Assembly: GCF_001598295.1 (NCBI RefSeq)
Contig: NZ_BCYR01000003.1
Coordinates: 310,001-374,000, forward strand
Direction: 5' to 3'
DNA: 64,000 bases
Source: Klebsiella ornithinolytica NBRC 105727 = ATCC 31898
Lineage (GTDB): Bacteria; Pseudomonadota; Gammaproteobacteria; Enterobacterales; Enterobacteriaceae
The position numbers and the translations under genes were made by a program. The notes below the pieces were generated by a model. The model did not search any database, was not told where the DNA came from, and worked only from the letters and a program-made list of their open reading frames with translations. Positions 26,125-34,578 of the stretch are shown piece after piece (position 1 is the first letter of the stretch; every line of letters starts with the position of its first letter).

Positions 26125-27837
26125 ATGAGTACATTATTTAGCGCGCAATCTCTGCATGTTGAAACGGCATTCGGGCCGCTTTTCACCGACCTCTCCTTTA
26201 CCCTGAAAAAAGGCGACCGCATCGGTCTGATCGGCCATAACGGCTGCGGCAAAAGTACCCTGCTGCAGGTGCTGGACGGCACGCTGACGCCCGCTGCCGG
26301 CAGCGTGGCGCTGGCGCACCATTGCCTGATGGCGCGGGTTGAACAGCACCTGCCGGATGCCCTGCTGCAACAATCGCTCATTGAGGTGGTTCTGGCGCGG
26401 CTTCCCGCCAGCGGGCGTGAACAACAGCGCTGGCAGGCAGAACGTCTGCTGGCAGAAATGGGCTTTACGACGGTGGCGTTCACCCAGCGAGCGGCAACGC
26501 TAAGCGGCGGGCAACATACCCGACTGCTGTTGGCCAGAGCGTTAATTCAGCAGCCGGATCTCCTGCTGCTTGACGAACCCGGCAACCATCTCGATCTGCC
26601 GACCCTGCTGTGGCTGGAAAGCTTCTTGCAAACCTGGCAGGGGAGCTTCGTGCTGGTGTCCCATGACCCCCTCTTACTGGATGCTGTAACTAATGCCAGT
26701 TGGATCCTGCGCGACAGAACCCTGCACGCCTTCTCTCTTCCCTGTAGCGCGGCGCGTCAGGCGCTGGCGGAACGGGACGAAAGCGATGCCCTGCGTCATA
26801 AAGCCGAGCAGCGAGAAATCGACCGCGTCACCACCAGCGCCAAACGGCTGGCAACCTGGGGACAGGTGTACGACAACGAAGATCTCTCGCGCAAAGCCAA
26901 ACAGATGGAGAAACAGGTCGCGCGCCTGAAGGAGAGTCAAACCGAGCTGACCGCCGGCACGCCGTGGCGGCTGGCGCTGAACGGTGACGCCCTGCGGGCC
27001 GATCGTTTACTCGAAATTGAACAGCTGCCGGTGCCCCCGGCTCCGGGATTACCGGCCCTGTTCACCGCCGGGCTGGCGCGTCTGCGCAGCGGCGACCGGG
27101 TGGCGATTATGGGGCGCAACGGCGGCGGGAAATCGTCGTTGCTGCGCCTGCTGTGGCGGCAGATGCAGCAGGCGGCGCCGGATGTCGGCCTGCGTCTGCA
27201 TCCACGATTACATCCGGGCTACTACGACCAGTCGCTGCATCAGCTGGCGGATAATGCCACGCTGCTGGAGGCGCTGGAGCGCTTCGAACCCGCCGGTGAA
27301 CGCCGTAAGCGGGCGCTGATTTCCGCCGGTTTCAGCTGGAGCCGCCACGGGCAAAAGGTCAGCACCCTCAGCGGGGGCGAACGTTCCCGCTTGCTGTTTG
27401 TCGGGCTGTCGCTGGCGAGCTATAGCCTGCTTCTGCTGGATGAGCCCACCAACCATCTGGATATGGAAGGCAAAGAGGCGCTGGCTGCCTCGCTGCGCGA
27501 GTATTCCGGCGGTCTGCTGCTGGTCAGTCATGACCGTCAGTTGATAAGCCAGAGTTGTAACCGCTTCTGGCTGATTGATGATAACGGGCTGAGCGAGTGG
27601 CATAGCGCCGACGACGTTTACACCCGCCTGCGCGGCGGGGCGCCCCTGCCCGGGAGGCCCGCCGACGCGGATGCGACGACCACCGTCTCCGAAGACCATG
27701 ACGCCCTGCTGGAACGGCTGATCGATCTGGAACAACGGCTGGCGGATGATGTATCGCGTAAACCTAAGCACCAGAAACCCCACCTGCAGGCGCAGTGGCG
27801 CGAGGAGATCGCGGCCATTACCGCCAGACTGAGTTAA
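26125..27837 (+). CDS. ABC-F family ATPase
   Basis: A 570-residue protein with two ABC domains and no membrane segments. First domain: Walker A 'GHNGCGKST', signature L-S-G-G-Q, Walker B with D-E-P-G-N-H-L-D. Second domain: 'GRNGGGKSS', L-S-G-G-E, D-E-P-T-N-H-L-D. A charged linker (about 220-275) separates them, and a short C-terminal helical extension follows. ABC-F proteins act on the ribosome, as translation factors or antibiotic-resistance proteins. It differs from the housekeeping uup, ettA, ybiT and yheS sequences as I remember them. A leader-ORF/hairpin region upstream suggests induced expression. ATG at 26125 was chosen over TTG at 26110. Confidence 0.87.
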   Translation: MSTLFSAQSLHVETAFGPLFTDLSFTLKKGDRIGLIGHNGCGKSTLLQVLDGTLTPAAGSVALAHHCLMARVEQHLPDALLQQSLIEVVLARLPASGREQQRWQAERLLAEMGFTTVAFTQRAATLSGGQHTRLLLARALIQQPDLLLLDEPGNHLDLPTLLWLESFLQTWQGSFVLVSHDPLLLDAVTNASWILRDRTLHAFSLPCSAARQALAERDESDALRHKAEQREIDRVTTSAKRLATWGQVYDNEDLSRKAKQMEKQVARLKESQTELTAGTPWRLALNGDALRADRLLEIEQLPVPPAPGLPALFTAGLARLRSGDRVAIMGRNGGGKSSLLRLLWRQMQQAAPDVGLRLHPRLHPGYYDQSLHQLADNATLLEALERFEPAGERRKRALISAGFSWSRHGQKVSTLSGGERSRLLFVGLSLASYSLLLLDEPTNHLDMEGKEALAASLREYSGGLLLVSHDRQLISQSCNRFWLIDDNGLSEWHSADDVYTRLRGGAPLPGRPADADATTTVSEDHDALLERLIDLEQRLADDVSRKPKHQKPHLQAQWREEIAAITARLS

Positions 27838-27850
27838 AGGAGACTGAATC

Positions 27851-27880
27851 CCCGGCTAAGGTGGAGGCAGCTTAGCCGGG
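27851..27880 (+). terminator. Hairpin after ABC-F gene
   Basis: CCCGGCTAAG (27851-27860) and CTTAGCCGGG (27871-27880) are perfect complements around a 10-base loop, 13 bases after the ABC-F stop and upstream of the convergent MarR-GNAT stop. There is no T-tract. Confidence 0.6.
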
Positions 27881-27902
27881 TGTACGCGGTCAAGGACGGT
27901 GG

Positions 27903-28880
27903 TTACGCCGACGCTGCATCCGCCGGGTATCGGCTGAACTGCTGTTCGGTCATCATCATCCCCCACTGATCGCCCTGCCACTCTTTATGTAACGTAAAGC
28001 CGAATGATTCATACAGCGCGCGCGCGGCGTCAAGCCCGCTGAAGGTCCACAGCTGAACGGCAGAAAACGCGCGACGGTCGCAAAAAGCCATCGCCTCGGC
28101 CAACAGACGTCGGCCAACGCCGCTGCCCCGACAGCTGTCGTCGAGAATAAACCAACGTAGATGCGCTTCGTTATTGCCCAGATCTTCACCATCGATGGCC
28201 ACGGAGCCGACGATTTTGCCCTCCAGCACGGCCAGCCAGATCTGATTGCACTCTGCGTCAAGTCGGGCAGAAAACTCTGCCAGCCCGCTGGCGACCTTAC
28301 CTTCGAAAAAGTGGCCGAACCCGTGGTGCCGGGCATAATATTCGCCGTGCATCTGCGCAATGCGGCCAATCATACCCGGCCGGTATCCGCGCACAATCGT
28401 CACGTTGTTTGCCGCAGCGGGCCTTGGTACGTCGCGGCATTTCGCCAGCGCCTGCGCGTACGCGGTCAGCCCCAGCGCCACGTTTTGCTGTTGTCCGGCA
28501 TCTAGATGCATAAGCGCATCAATGACCCGCATCGCCCCGTAATCGTTAATCCGTCCGACCGTCCCTCGTCCCTGTTCCGTCAGTTCTAGTTGCTTGAAGC
28601 GGGCATCTTCGCCGTCGGGTTTTTCCTGCAGCTCGCCGGCGGCCAGCAGACGGGACAACATCCGACTGACGCTTGATTTCTCCAGGCCGAGGATCTGAAC
28701 CAGCTGCGCGGCGGTCATCGCCCCGTGTGCGGAAATTTCCAGCAGCGTATGCACGGCGGAGGGTGAATAGTCGGTGGCTGCCAGCGTAGAATTCATGAAG
28801 CCGAGTTCACGAACCATCAGGCGGGAAGAGCGGCGTATTTCAGTGATGAGCGATTGGTTAATAAGCGATGGATGCGTCAT
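27903..28880 (-). CDS. MarR-type regulator fused to GNAT acetyltransferase
   Basis: A 325-residue bifunctional protein. Residues about 1-150 form a MarR winged helix ('LVQILGLEKSSVSRMLSRLLAAGELQEKPDGEDARFKQLELTEQG', shown by short pieces such as EKSSVSRML and DARFKQLELT). Residues about 160-320 form a GNAT domain with the acetyl-CoA motif 'SCRGSGVGRRLLAEAMAF'. Such fusions may acetylate a small molecule or protein and sense its level. I chose ATG at 28880, though no strong ribosome-binding site is visible; a TTG at 28919 is an alternative. It is convergent with the ABC-F gene. A promoter with an overlapping inverted repeat lies upstream. Confidence 0.82.
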   Translation of the reverse strand: MTHPSLINQSLITEIRRSSRLMVRELGFMNSTLAATDYSPSAVHTLLEISAHGAMTAAQLVQILGLEKSSVSRMLSRLLAAGELQEKPDGEDARFKQLELTEQGRGTVGRINDYGAMRVIDALMHLDAGQQQNVALGLTAYAQALAKCRDVPRPAAANNVTIVRGYRPGMIGRIAQMHGEYYARHHGFGHFFEGKVASGLAEFSARLDAECNQIWLAVLEGKIVGSVAIDGEDLGNNEAHLRWFILDDSCRGSGVGRRLLAEAMAFCDRRAFSAVQLWTFSGLDAARALYESFGFTLHKEWQGDQWGMMMTEQQFSRYPADAASA

Positions 28881-28911
28881 GGCGATGGGTGCAGGTGAGT
28901 TAATAGTTGCA

Positions 28912-28943
28912 CAATACAACCATTATTGCGTTCTCCCTGTCAA
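28912..28943 (-). promoter_or_regulatory. Promoter/operator region of MarR-GNAT gene
   Basis: On the minus strand a consensus -35, TTGACA (28938-28943), is followed downstream by an inverted repeat CAATA-N7-TATTG (28912-28928). The repeat overlaps where the -10 should be. This is a typical place for MarR-type autorepression; binding is inferred. Confidence 0.4.
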
Positions 28944-29052
28944 TCCACGCCGCCATTCGGCCCGCGCACACGAACGGTATTTTCTTCCGGCTCATCGGCT
29001 CTTTGTCAGGATTAAACACGGTCGCAACGGGTCATTGCCCGGCTAAAAAAGT

Positions 29053-29074
29053 ACAGGCACCGTGCGGTGCCTGT
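29053..29074 (-). terminator. Terminator of the pyrophosphatase gene
   Basis: ACAGGCACCG (29053-29062) and CGGTGCCTGT (29065-29074) form a perfect stem. On the minus strand it is followed by ACTTTTTTAG, and on the plus strand by TTTTTA, so it could work both ways. Confidence 0.85.
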
Positions 29075-29081
29075 TTTTATC

Positions 29082-29681
29082 TTATTGTGGATTTTTGGCT
29101 TTCCACGCATCCCATGCCTGCTTAATCTCTTGTTTTGCCGCAGCGGCATCGTTAAAGCCGTTCAGCTCCACCTTTTTACGCCCGTCAGGCAGCTGCTTAT
29201 AGACGCGGAAAAAGGCCTGCAGCCGCTCCTGCTCAATGGCAGGCAGGTCGCTGATATTCTTGATGTCATCATAGGTCGGATCGATTTTGCTCGCCGGCAC
29301 GGCAATAATCTTATCGTCCTTTTCCCCACCATCGATCATCTTCAGGACGCCGATTGCCCGCAGCTTAATCAGCGTCCCCGGCGCCATCGGTGCACGCGTG
29401 TAGAACACCACGTCCAGCGGATCGCCGTCTCCCGCCAGCGACTGGGTCAGTGAACCGTAGTTAGCCGGATAGGCGACCGGCATCGACTGGAAACGATCGG
29501 CTATAATAAATCCCGTCTTCGCGTCGGTCTCATATTTGATGATACCGCCCGTCGGAATTTCCGTGACCGCGTAAAACTCTTCCGGGTTGTTCTCCGGCTG
29601 CGGAAAGTCCAGTACGTTGTGGGCCTGAGCGGCGGCAGACAGGAACAGCGATGCGGCGAGGATAGTTTTTACCAGATGCAT
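29082..29681 (-). CDS. Exported family I inorganic pyrophosphatase
   Basis: A 199-residue protein whose first 20 residues form a Sec signal peptide ending A-Q-A. The mature part has family I pyrophosphatase motifs: 'IPTGGIIKYE', Y-P-A-N-Y-G (71-76) and the metal-binding D-G-D-P-L-D (85-90). Enterobacterial Ppa is cytoplasmic; this one should act in the periplasm, releasing phosphate from external pyrophosphate. It is a single-gene unit with its own terminator. The housekeeping ppa must be elsewhere. Confidence 0.88.
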   Translation of the reverse strand: MHLVKTILAASLFLSAAAQAHNVLDFPQPENNPEEFYAVTEIPTGGIIKYETDAKTGFIIADRFQSMPVAYPANYGSLTQSLAGDGDPLDVVFYTRAPMAPGTLIKLRAIGVLKMIDGGEKDDKIIAVPASKIDPTYDDIKNISDLPAIEQERLQAFFRVYKQLPDGRKKVELNGFNDAAAAKQEIKQAWDAWKAKNPQ

Positions 29682-29936
29682 TGTAGTATCACTCTGTTGT
29701 TATAAGAAATTTGCCTGTAACAGCCTGCCGCTTAGCCATGAACAGAATATGACGACCTCATTGCATAATTATTAACAGCCAAAATTCACACACATGCTCG
29801 AATTTTGCGCTATTAGTGCTGCTCTAAACCACATATTTCACTAGCTCCCTTGCATTCCTGACTATAAGGGTTAATCCTTAATGAGTATTATTTAAGAGTA
29901 AACACCCATTTTTTCTTCAAAATTCAAGGAGTAAAC

Positions 29937-30947
29937 ATGAAGGCAGCCGTTGTTACCCACGATCATCAGGTTGATGTGACGGAAAAAACACTGCGTCCCC
30001 TGCAACATGGAGAGGCGTTGTTGAAAATGGAGTGCTGTGGCGTATGCCATACCGACCTGCACGTGAAAAACGGCGATTTTGGCGATAAAACCGGCGTGAT
30101 TCTGGGCCATGAAGGCGTGGGCGTTGTACAGCAGGTTGGTCCGGGCGTCACCTCCCTGAAACCGGGCGACCGCGCCAGCGTGGCGTGGTTCTTCGAAGGC
30201 TGTGGGCACTGCGATTACTGTAACAGCGGCAACGAAACGCTCTGCCGTTCGGTAAAAAATGCCGGTTACAGCGTAGACGGCGGCATGGCTGAAGAGTGCA
30301 TCGTCACCGCTAACTATGCGGTCAAAGTGCCGGACGGCCTCGACTCTGCTGCCGCCAGCAGCATCACCTGCGCGGGTGTTACCACCTATAAAGCGGTGAA
30401 AGTTTCCCATATTAAACCGGGCCAATGGATTGCCATCTACGGTCTTGGTGGCCTCGGCAACCTGGCGCTGCAATATGCGAAAAACGTGTTCAATGCCAAA
30501 GTCATCGCCATCGACGTTAACGATGCGCAGCTGGCGCTGGCGGCCGAGATGGGCGCAGATCTGACCATTAACTCCCGCAATGAAGATGCGGCGAAGGTGA
30601 TTCAGGAAAAAACCGGCGGCGCTCACGCGGCCGTCGTCACCGCTGTCGCCAAAGCGGCGTTTAACTCCGCCGTTGACGCCGTTCGCGCCGGAGGCCGCGT
30701 GGTGGCCGTTGGCCTGCCTCCGGAAGCCATGAGCCTCGATATTCCCCGTCTGGTACTGGATGGTATCGAAGTGGTGGGCTCGCTGGTCGGCACCCGTCAG
30801 GATCTGACCGAAGCCTTCCAGTTCGCGGCCGAAGGGAAAGTCGTTCCTAAAGTGACGCTGCGTCCGCTGGGCGACATCAACGCCATCTTTAAAGAGATGG
30901 AACAGGGGCAAATTCGCGGCCGTATGGTTATCGATTTCCGCCGCTAA
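29937..30947 (+). CDS. adhP: Zinc-dependent alcohol dehydrogenase AdhP
   Basis: A 336-residue medium-chain dehydrogenase, the same length as E. coli AdhP (ethanol-preferring). Catalytic zinc residues Cys37 and His58/Glu59 ('GHEG') are present. Structural zinc cysteines are at 89, 92, 95 and 103. The Rossmann motif is '[13 protein letters not shown]'. It oxidises ethanol or reduces acetaldehyde with NAD in the cytoplasm. CAAGGAG precedes the ATG. As in E. coli it lies in the maeA-fdn region. Confidence 0.95.
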   Translation: MKAAVVTHDHQVDVTEKTLRPLQHGEALLKMECCGVCHTDLHVKNGDFGDKTGVILGHEGVGVVQQVGPGVTSLKPGDRASVAWFFEGCGHCDYCNSGNETLCRSVKNAGYSVDGGMAEECIVTANYAVKVPDGLDSAAASSITCAGVTTYKAVKVSHIKPGQWIAIYGLGGLGNLALQYAKNVFNAKVIAIDVNDAQLALAAEMGADLTINSRNEDAAKVIQEKTGGAHAAVVTAVAKAAFNSAVDAVRAGGRVVAVGLPPEAMSLDIPRLVLDGIEVVGSLVGTRQDLTEAFQFAAEGKVVPKVTLRPLGDINAIFKEMEQGQIRGRMVIDFRR

Positions 30948-30954
30948 GCCTCGC

Positions 30955-30977
30955 GCCTCTCCCGCTCAGGGAGAGGC
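30955..30977 (+). terminator. Terminator of adhP
   Basis: GCCTCTCCC (30955-30963), loop GCTCA, GGGAGAGGC (30969-30977), eight bases after the adhP stop. It is followed by a short CGTTTC tract. Confidence 0.7.
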
Positions 30978-31152
30978 CGTTTCATGACGCTGGCCATCCG
31001 GCATGAACGCATTCCTCCGGCTGTTACCCACATAGAATATTTCCCCGACGCGGTAAATGCCTTTTCCGCAAATGCTTAGCGCAATTCGTTGGTTCCTTTG
31101 TTTATATCCGCGCCCGATGATGGCAACACAATAGATAACAAAGGAATTCACC

Positions 31153-32775
31153 ATGCAAAGCCGTTTTCGTCTGCCCGCGTTGGCAGCCCTCTTTTTATCC
31201 GGCGCTTTTTCCGCCTGGGCCGCCGATACGCCGGTCAAAGGCGGGACATTAATCTATCTGGAGCAGCAGCCGCACACCAATCTCTATCCACCGGCCGGAG
31301 GCTTCTACCCCAACGGCGGCATTCTCAATCAGATAACCGATAAGCTCACCTGGCAAAACCCGAAGACGCTGGCGGTTGAACCGTGGATTGCCGAGAGCTG
31401 GGTCACGAACGCCGACAAAACCGAATACACCTTTACGCTGCGTCCGGGCATCACCTTCTCCGACGGTACCCCGCTGGATGCCAACGCGGTGGCCAAAAAT
31501 TTTGATACCTACGGTCTCGGCAATAAAGCCCACCGGCTGCCGGTCTCTGAAGTGATCAACAACTACGACCATAGCGAAGTCATCAATCCGCTAACGGTGA
31601 AGTTTTACTTCAAAAAACCGTCGCCAGGATTCCTGCAGGGTACCGCCACCATTGGCTCCGGGCTGGTCTCTCTCAGCACCTTGCAGCGTAATTTCGACGA
31701 GCTCGGCGACGCGCGCAATTTTATCGGCTCCGGACCCTTTATCGTTAAAGATGAAAAGCCGGGTCGCGAGCTGACGCTGGTCGCCCGTAAGGATTACCAG
31801 TGGGGGCCGAAAAACCTGGCTCAACAGGGGCCGGCCAACCTCGACGGCATTACCTTTATCGTCACTCCGGAAGACAGCGTGCGTATCGGGGCGTTACTGG
31901 CGGGTCAGGCCGACTTTATCCGCCAGGTCCAGGCCTACGATGAAAAGCAGGCGACCGACCAGGGATTCAGGATTTATGCCGCCCCCACCCGCGGCGTCAA
32001 TGACAGCCTGAGTTTCCGCCCGGATAACCCGCTGGTGTCCGACCTGCGCGTCCGCCAGGCGCTGCTGCATGCCACCAATGCAAAACAGGTGGTTGATACG
32101 CTGTTCTCCGCCAACTACCCGCAGGCGACCTCGGCTATCGCCAGCACGGCGGCAGGTTATGTCAATCTGAGCGACAAGCTGACCTTCGATCAGGCCAAAG
32201 CCAGACAGTTGCTCGATGAAGCCGGATGGAAACCGGCCGCCGACGGGATCAGAGAGAAAGATGGCCAGCGCCTGGCGCTGACGGTCTATGAATCGCTGCC
32301 GCAGCCGCAAAACAAAGAGGTGCTCCAGCTGATCGCCCAGCAGTGGCGCCAGGTGGGGGCGGCGCTGAGCGTAAAAGCGGGCGATGCCGGTAGCCGGGTA
32401 ATTGATAACCTCGATCCGCTGAAGACCCCGCTGACCGTTTCAGAAGTGGGTCGCGCCGACCCGGACGTGGTGAAAAGCATGTTCTTCCCGACCAACCGCG
32501 ATGCCCTGCTGCAACAGGGCGGTTCCAGCGACAAAGTGCAGCACTTCCGCGACGATAAGCTTAACGATCTGCTGACCGCGATTTCCGCCGAAGTCGATGC
32601 GCAAAAACGCCTGCAGCTGACCGGCGATGCCCAGCGCTATCTGCTGGATAACGCCTACGTGATCCCGATATTTGAAGAGCCGCAGGTCTTTGCCGGCGCG
32701 CCGTGGGTGAAGGGCGTGAGTTTTGAAGCCGTTGGTCGTCCGTCGTTCTACGGCAGCTGGCTGGAAAAGCACTGA
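31153..32775 (+). CDS. ABC transporter substrate-binding protein (family 5)
   Basis: A 540-residue periplasmic binding protein. The signal peptide covers about 1-23 ('SAWA' before D-T-P). The body is of the oligopeptide/nickel-type family 5 ('GGTLIYLEQQPHTNLYPP', 'WIAESWVTNADKTEYTFTLRPGITFSDGTPLDANAV'). As I recall, this protein defines a TIGRFAM family named after a K. pneumoniae KPN_0185x locus. AAAGGAAT precedes the ATG. It is first of a tightly packed six-gene operon with two permeases, a fused ATPase, a luciferase-like monooxygenase and an alkylhydroperoxidase-like protein. The ligand is unknown. Confidence 0.88.
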   Translation: MQSRFRLPALAALFLSGAFSAWAADTPVKGGTLIYLEQQPHTNLYPPAGGFYPNGGILNQITDKLTWQNPKTLAVEPWIAESWVTNADKTEYTFTLRPGITFSDGTPLDANAVAKNFDTYGLGNKAHRLPVSEVINNYDHSEVINPLTVKFYFKKPSPGFLQGTATIGSGLVSLSTLQRNFDELGDARNFIGSGPFIVKDEKPGRELTLVARKDYQWGPKNLAQQGPANLDGITFIVTPEDSVRIGALLAGQADFIRQVQAYDEKQATDQGFRIYAAPTRGVNDSLSFRPDNPLVSDLRVRQALLHATNAKQVVDTLFSANYPQATSAIASTAAGYVNLSDKLTFDQAKARQLLDEAGWKPAADGIREKDGQRLALTVYESLPQPQNKEVLQLIAQQWRQVGAALSVKAGDAGSRVIDNLDPLKTPLTVSEVGRADPDVVKSMFFPTNRDALLQQGGSSDKVQHFRDDKLNDLLTAISAEVDAQKRLQLTGDAQRYLLDNAYVIPIFEEPQVFAGAPWVKGVSFEAVGRPSFYGSWLEKH

Positions 32776-32785
32776 GGAGCATGGG

Positions 32786-33730
32786 ATGAGCCATAACCTT
32801 CTGCGACGTCTGGGCCAGAGTTTACTGGTGCTGTGGGCGGCCTTCACCCTCTCCTTCGTGCTGCTGCAGGTGCTGCCGGGAGACGCGGTACTGATCAAGT
32901 TCCAGAATCCGGATCTGGGTCTCAGTCCGGCGCAAATCGCCGATATGCGTATCGCCTACGGCGCCGACAGCCCAATCTGGACGCAGTATTTCCACACCTT
33001 AGCGGCGATGCTGCAGGGGGATTTTGGCTACTCGTTACAGGCGGGTATTGCGGTCAGTACGCTGCTGGCCAGCAACCTGCCGGATACGCTCAGCCTCGCG
33101 ATCCCGGCGTTTATACTGGCTATCGTGCTGGCCTTTAGCCTGGCCTTCGCCTCACGCCTGCCGGGGCTGCGCTGGCTGAGCAATACCTTACAATCTTTGC
33201 CGGTGCTGTTTATCTCGCTGCCGACCTTCTGGCTGGGCATTGCGCTGATTCAACTCTTCTCCTTCCAGCTGCGTTGGATCCCGGTGATCAACCCCGGCCC
33301 GCTACAGGGCCTGATACTGCCGATCATTGCCGTCGCGGTGCCCATTTCCGCCCCGCTGGCGCAGATCCTGATGCGCAGCATGGACCAGGTGGCCGCCCTG
33401 CCGTTTGTCGCCGTCGCCCGCGCCAAAGGGATGAGTGAAACCGGCGTCCTGTGGCGACACGTTACCGGCAACGCCCTGCTACCGGCGCTGAATATCGCCG
33501 GGCTGCTGCTGGGGGAGTTGATCGCCGGCGCATTGATTACCGAAACCGTCTTCGGCCGCGGCGGTCTGGGTCAACTGACCCAGCAGGCGGTCAACAATCA
33601 GGATATTGCCGTCTTACAGGCGGTGGTGATGATCTCCGCCCTCGCGTTTGTGTTGATTAACCTGCTGGTGGATCTGCTGATGCCGCTGTTCGATCCCCGC
33701 CTGAAAACAGTGACCGGAGGAGTGGTATGA
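32786..33730 (+). CDS. ABC transporter permease (DppB/OppB type)
   Basis: A 314-residue inner-membrane protein with about six transmembrane segments. It starts M-S-H-N-L-L-R-R-L. The binding-protein-dependent permease loop 'AVARAKGMSETGVLWRHVTGNALLP' (E-A-A-like contact) is at about 210-235, and the N-terminal region resembles DppB. The ATG at 32786 follows GAGGAGC. It overlaps the next permease by four bases (ATGA). It pairs with that gene to form the membrane channel. Confidence 0.9.
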   Translation: MSHNLLRRLGQSLLVLWAAFTLSFVLLQVLPGDAVLIKFQNPDLGLSPAQIADMRIAYGADSPIWTQYFHTLAAMLQGDFGYSLQAGIAVSTLLASNLPDTLSLAIPAFILAIVLAFSLAFASRLPGLRWLSNTLQSLPVLFISLPTFWLGIALIQLFSFQLRWIPVINPGPLQGLILPIIAVAVPISAPLAQILMRSMDQVAALPFVAVARAKGMSETGVLWRHVTGNALLPALNIAGLLLGELIAGALITETVFGRGGLGQLTQQAVNNQDIAVLQAVVMISALAFVLINLLVDLLMPLFDPRLKTVTGGVV

Positions 33731-34578
33731 GCCTCGTTGATTACGCTACCGCCGCCCGCCGGCGGGCGCCCGGCCGTCGACCGCTGCGTTTCCAGCCGGG
33801 GCTATGGCTCGCCTGGAGCATCATGATCGCCGCGCTGTTGATGGCGCTCGCCCCGCAGCTGTTCAGCGGCTATAACCCGCTTGAAGGGACCTCCGGCGCG
33901 CAGCGTCTGGCGCCGCAGGTCGGCCACTGGCTGGGAACCGACCAGCTGGGACGCGATCTGTGGACGCGGATCGTCTATGGCGCGGTCCACTCTCTTTCCG
34001 CCGCGCTGGCGGCCGTCGCTATCGGGCTGCTGGTCGGCACCGCGCTCGGTACGCTGGCCGGAGCCGTTGCCGGACGCGTCGAGTCGCTGGTGATGCGGCT
34101 GGTTGACGTCCTGCTGGCCATCCCGTCGCTGCTGCTGTCATTAACGGTGATTATCCTGCTTGGCTTCGGCACGCTGAACGCCGCGGTTGCCGTGGGCGTT
34201 GCCGCCATTGCCAGTTTTGCCCGCCTGGCGCGAGCGGAAGTAGTCCGCGTGCGGCACAGCGACTACGTCGAAGCGGCCTTTGGCAGCGGCGGCACTTTCT
34301 TCGCCGTCTTCTGGCGGCATATTTTACCTAATTCCCTCACCGCCGTACTGGCCTTCGCCACGCTGCAGTTTGGCCAGGCGATTCTCGCCCTCTCCACCCT
34401 GAGCTTTCTCGGCTACGGGACCCCGCCGCCGGTGCCGGAATGGGGGCTGCTGATTGCCGAAGGTCGTAACTATCTCTCAACCGCCTGGTGGCTGACCACC
34501 TTTCCCGGCGTGGCGGTCGTCGCGGTGGTGCTGGCGGCCAACCGCATCAGCCGTCAATTTAGCGGAGAGCGCTCATGA
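33727..34578 (+). CDS. ABC transporter permease (DppC/OppC type)
   Basis: A 283-residue inner-membrane protein. After the first segment comes 'HWLGTDQLGRDLWTRIVYGA', typical of DppC-type permeases, and later the ATPase-contact loop 'YVEAAFGSGGTFFAVFWRHILPNSL'. Its start overlaps the preceding stop and its stop overlaps the ATPase start (both ATGA). It is the second half of the channel of this importer. Confidence 0.9.
   Translation: MSLVDYATAARRRAPGRRPLRFQPGLWLAWSIMIAALLMALAPQLFSGYNPLEGTSGAQRLAPQVGHWLGTDQLGRDLWTRIVYGAVHSLSAALAAVAIGLLVGTALGTLAGAVAGRVESLVMRLVDVLLAIPSLLLSLTVIILLGFGTLNAAVAVGVAAIASFARLARAEVVRVRHSDYVEAAFGSGGTFFAVFWRHILPNSLTAVLAFATLQFGQAILALSTLSFLGYGTPPPVPEWGLLIAEGRNYLSTAWWLTTFPGVAVVAVVLAANRISRQFSGERS

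Noticed and set aside
29892-30911. 339-codon antisense frame over adhP
   Set aside because: adhP is certain; the antisense frame is compositional.
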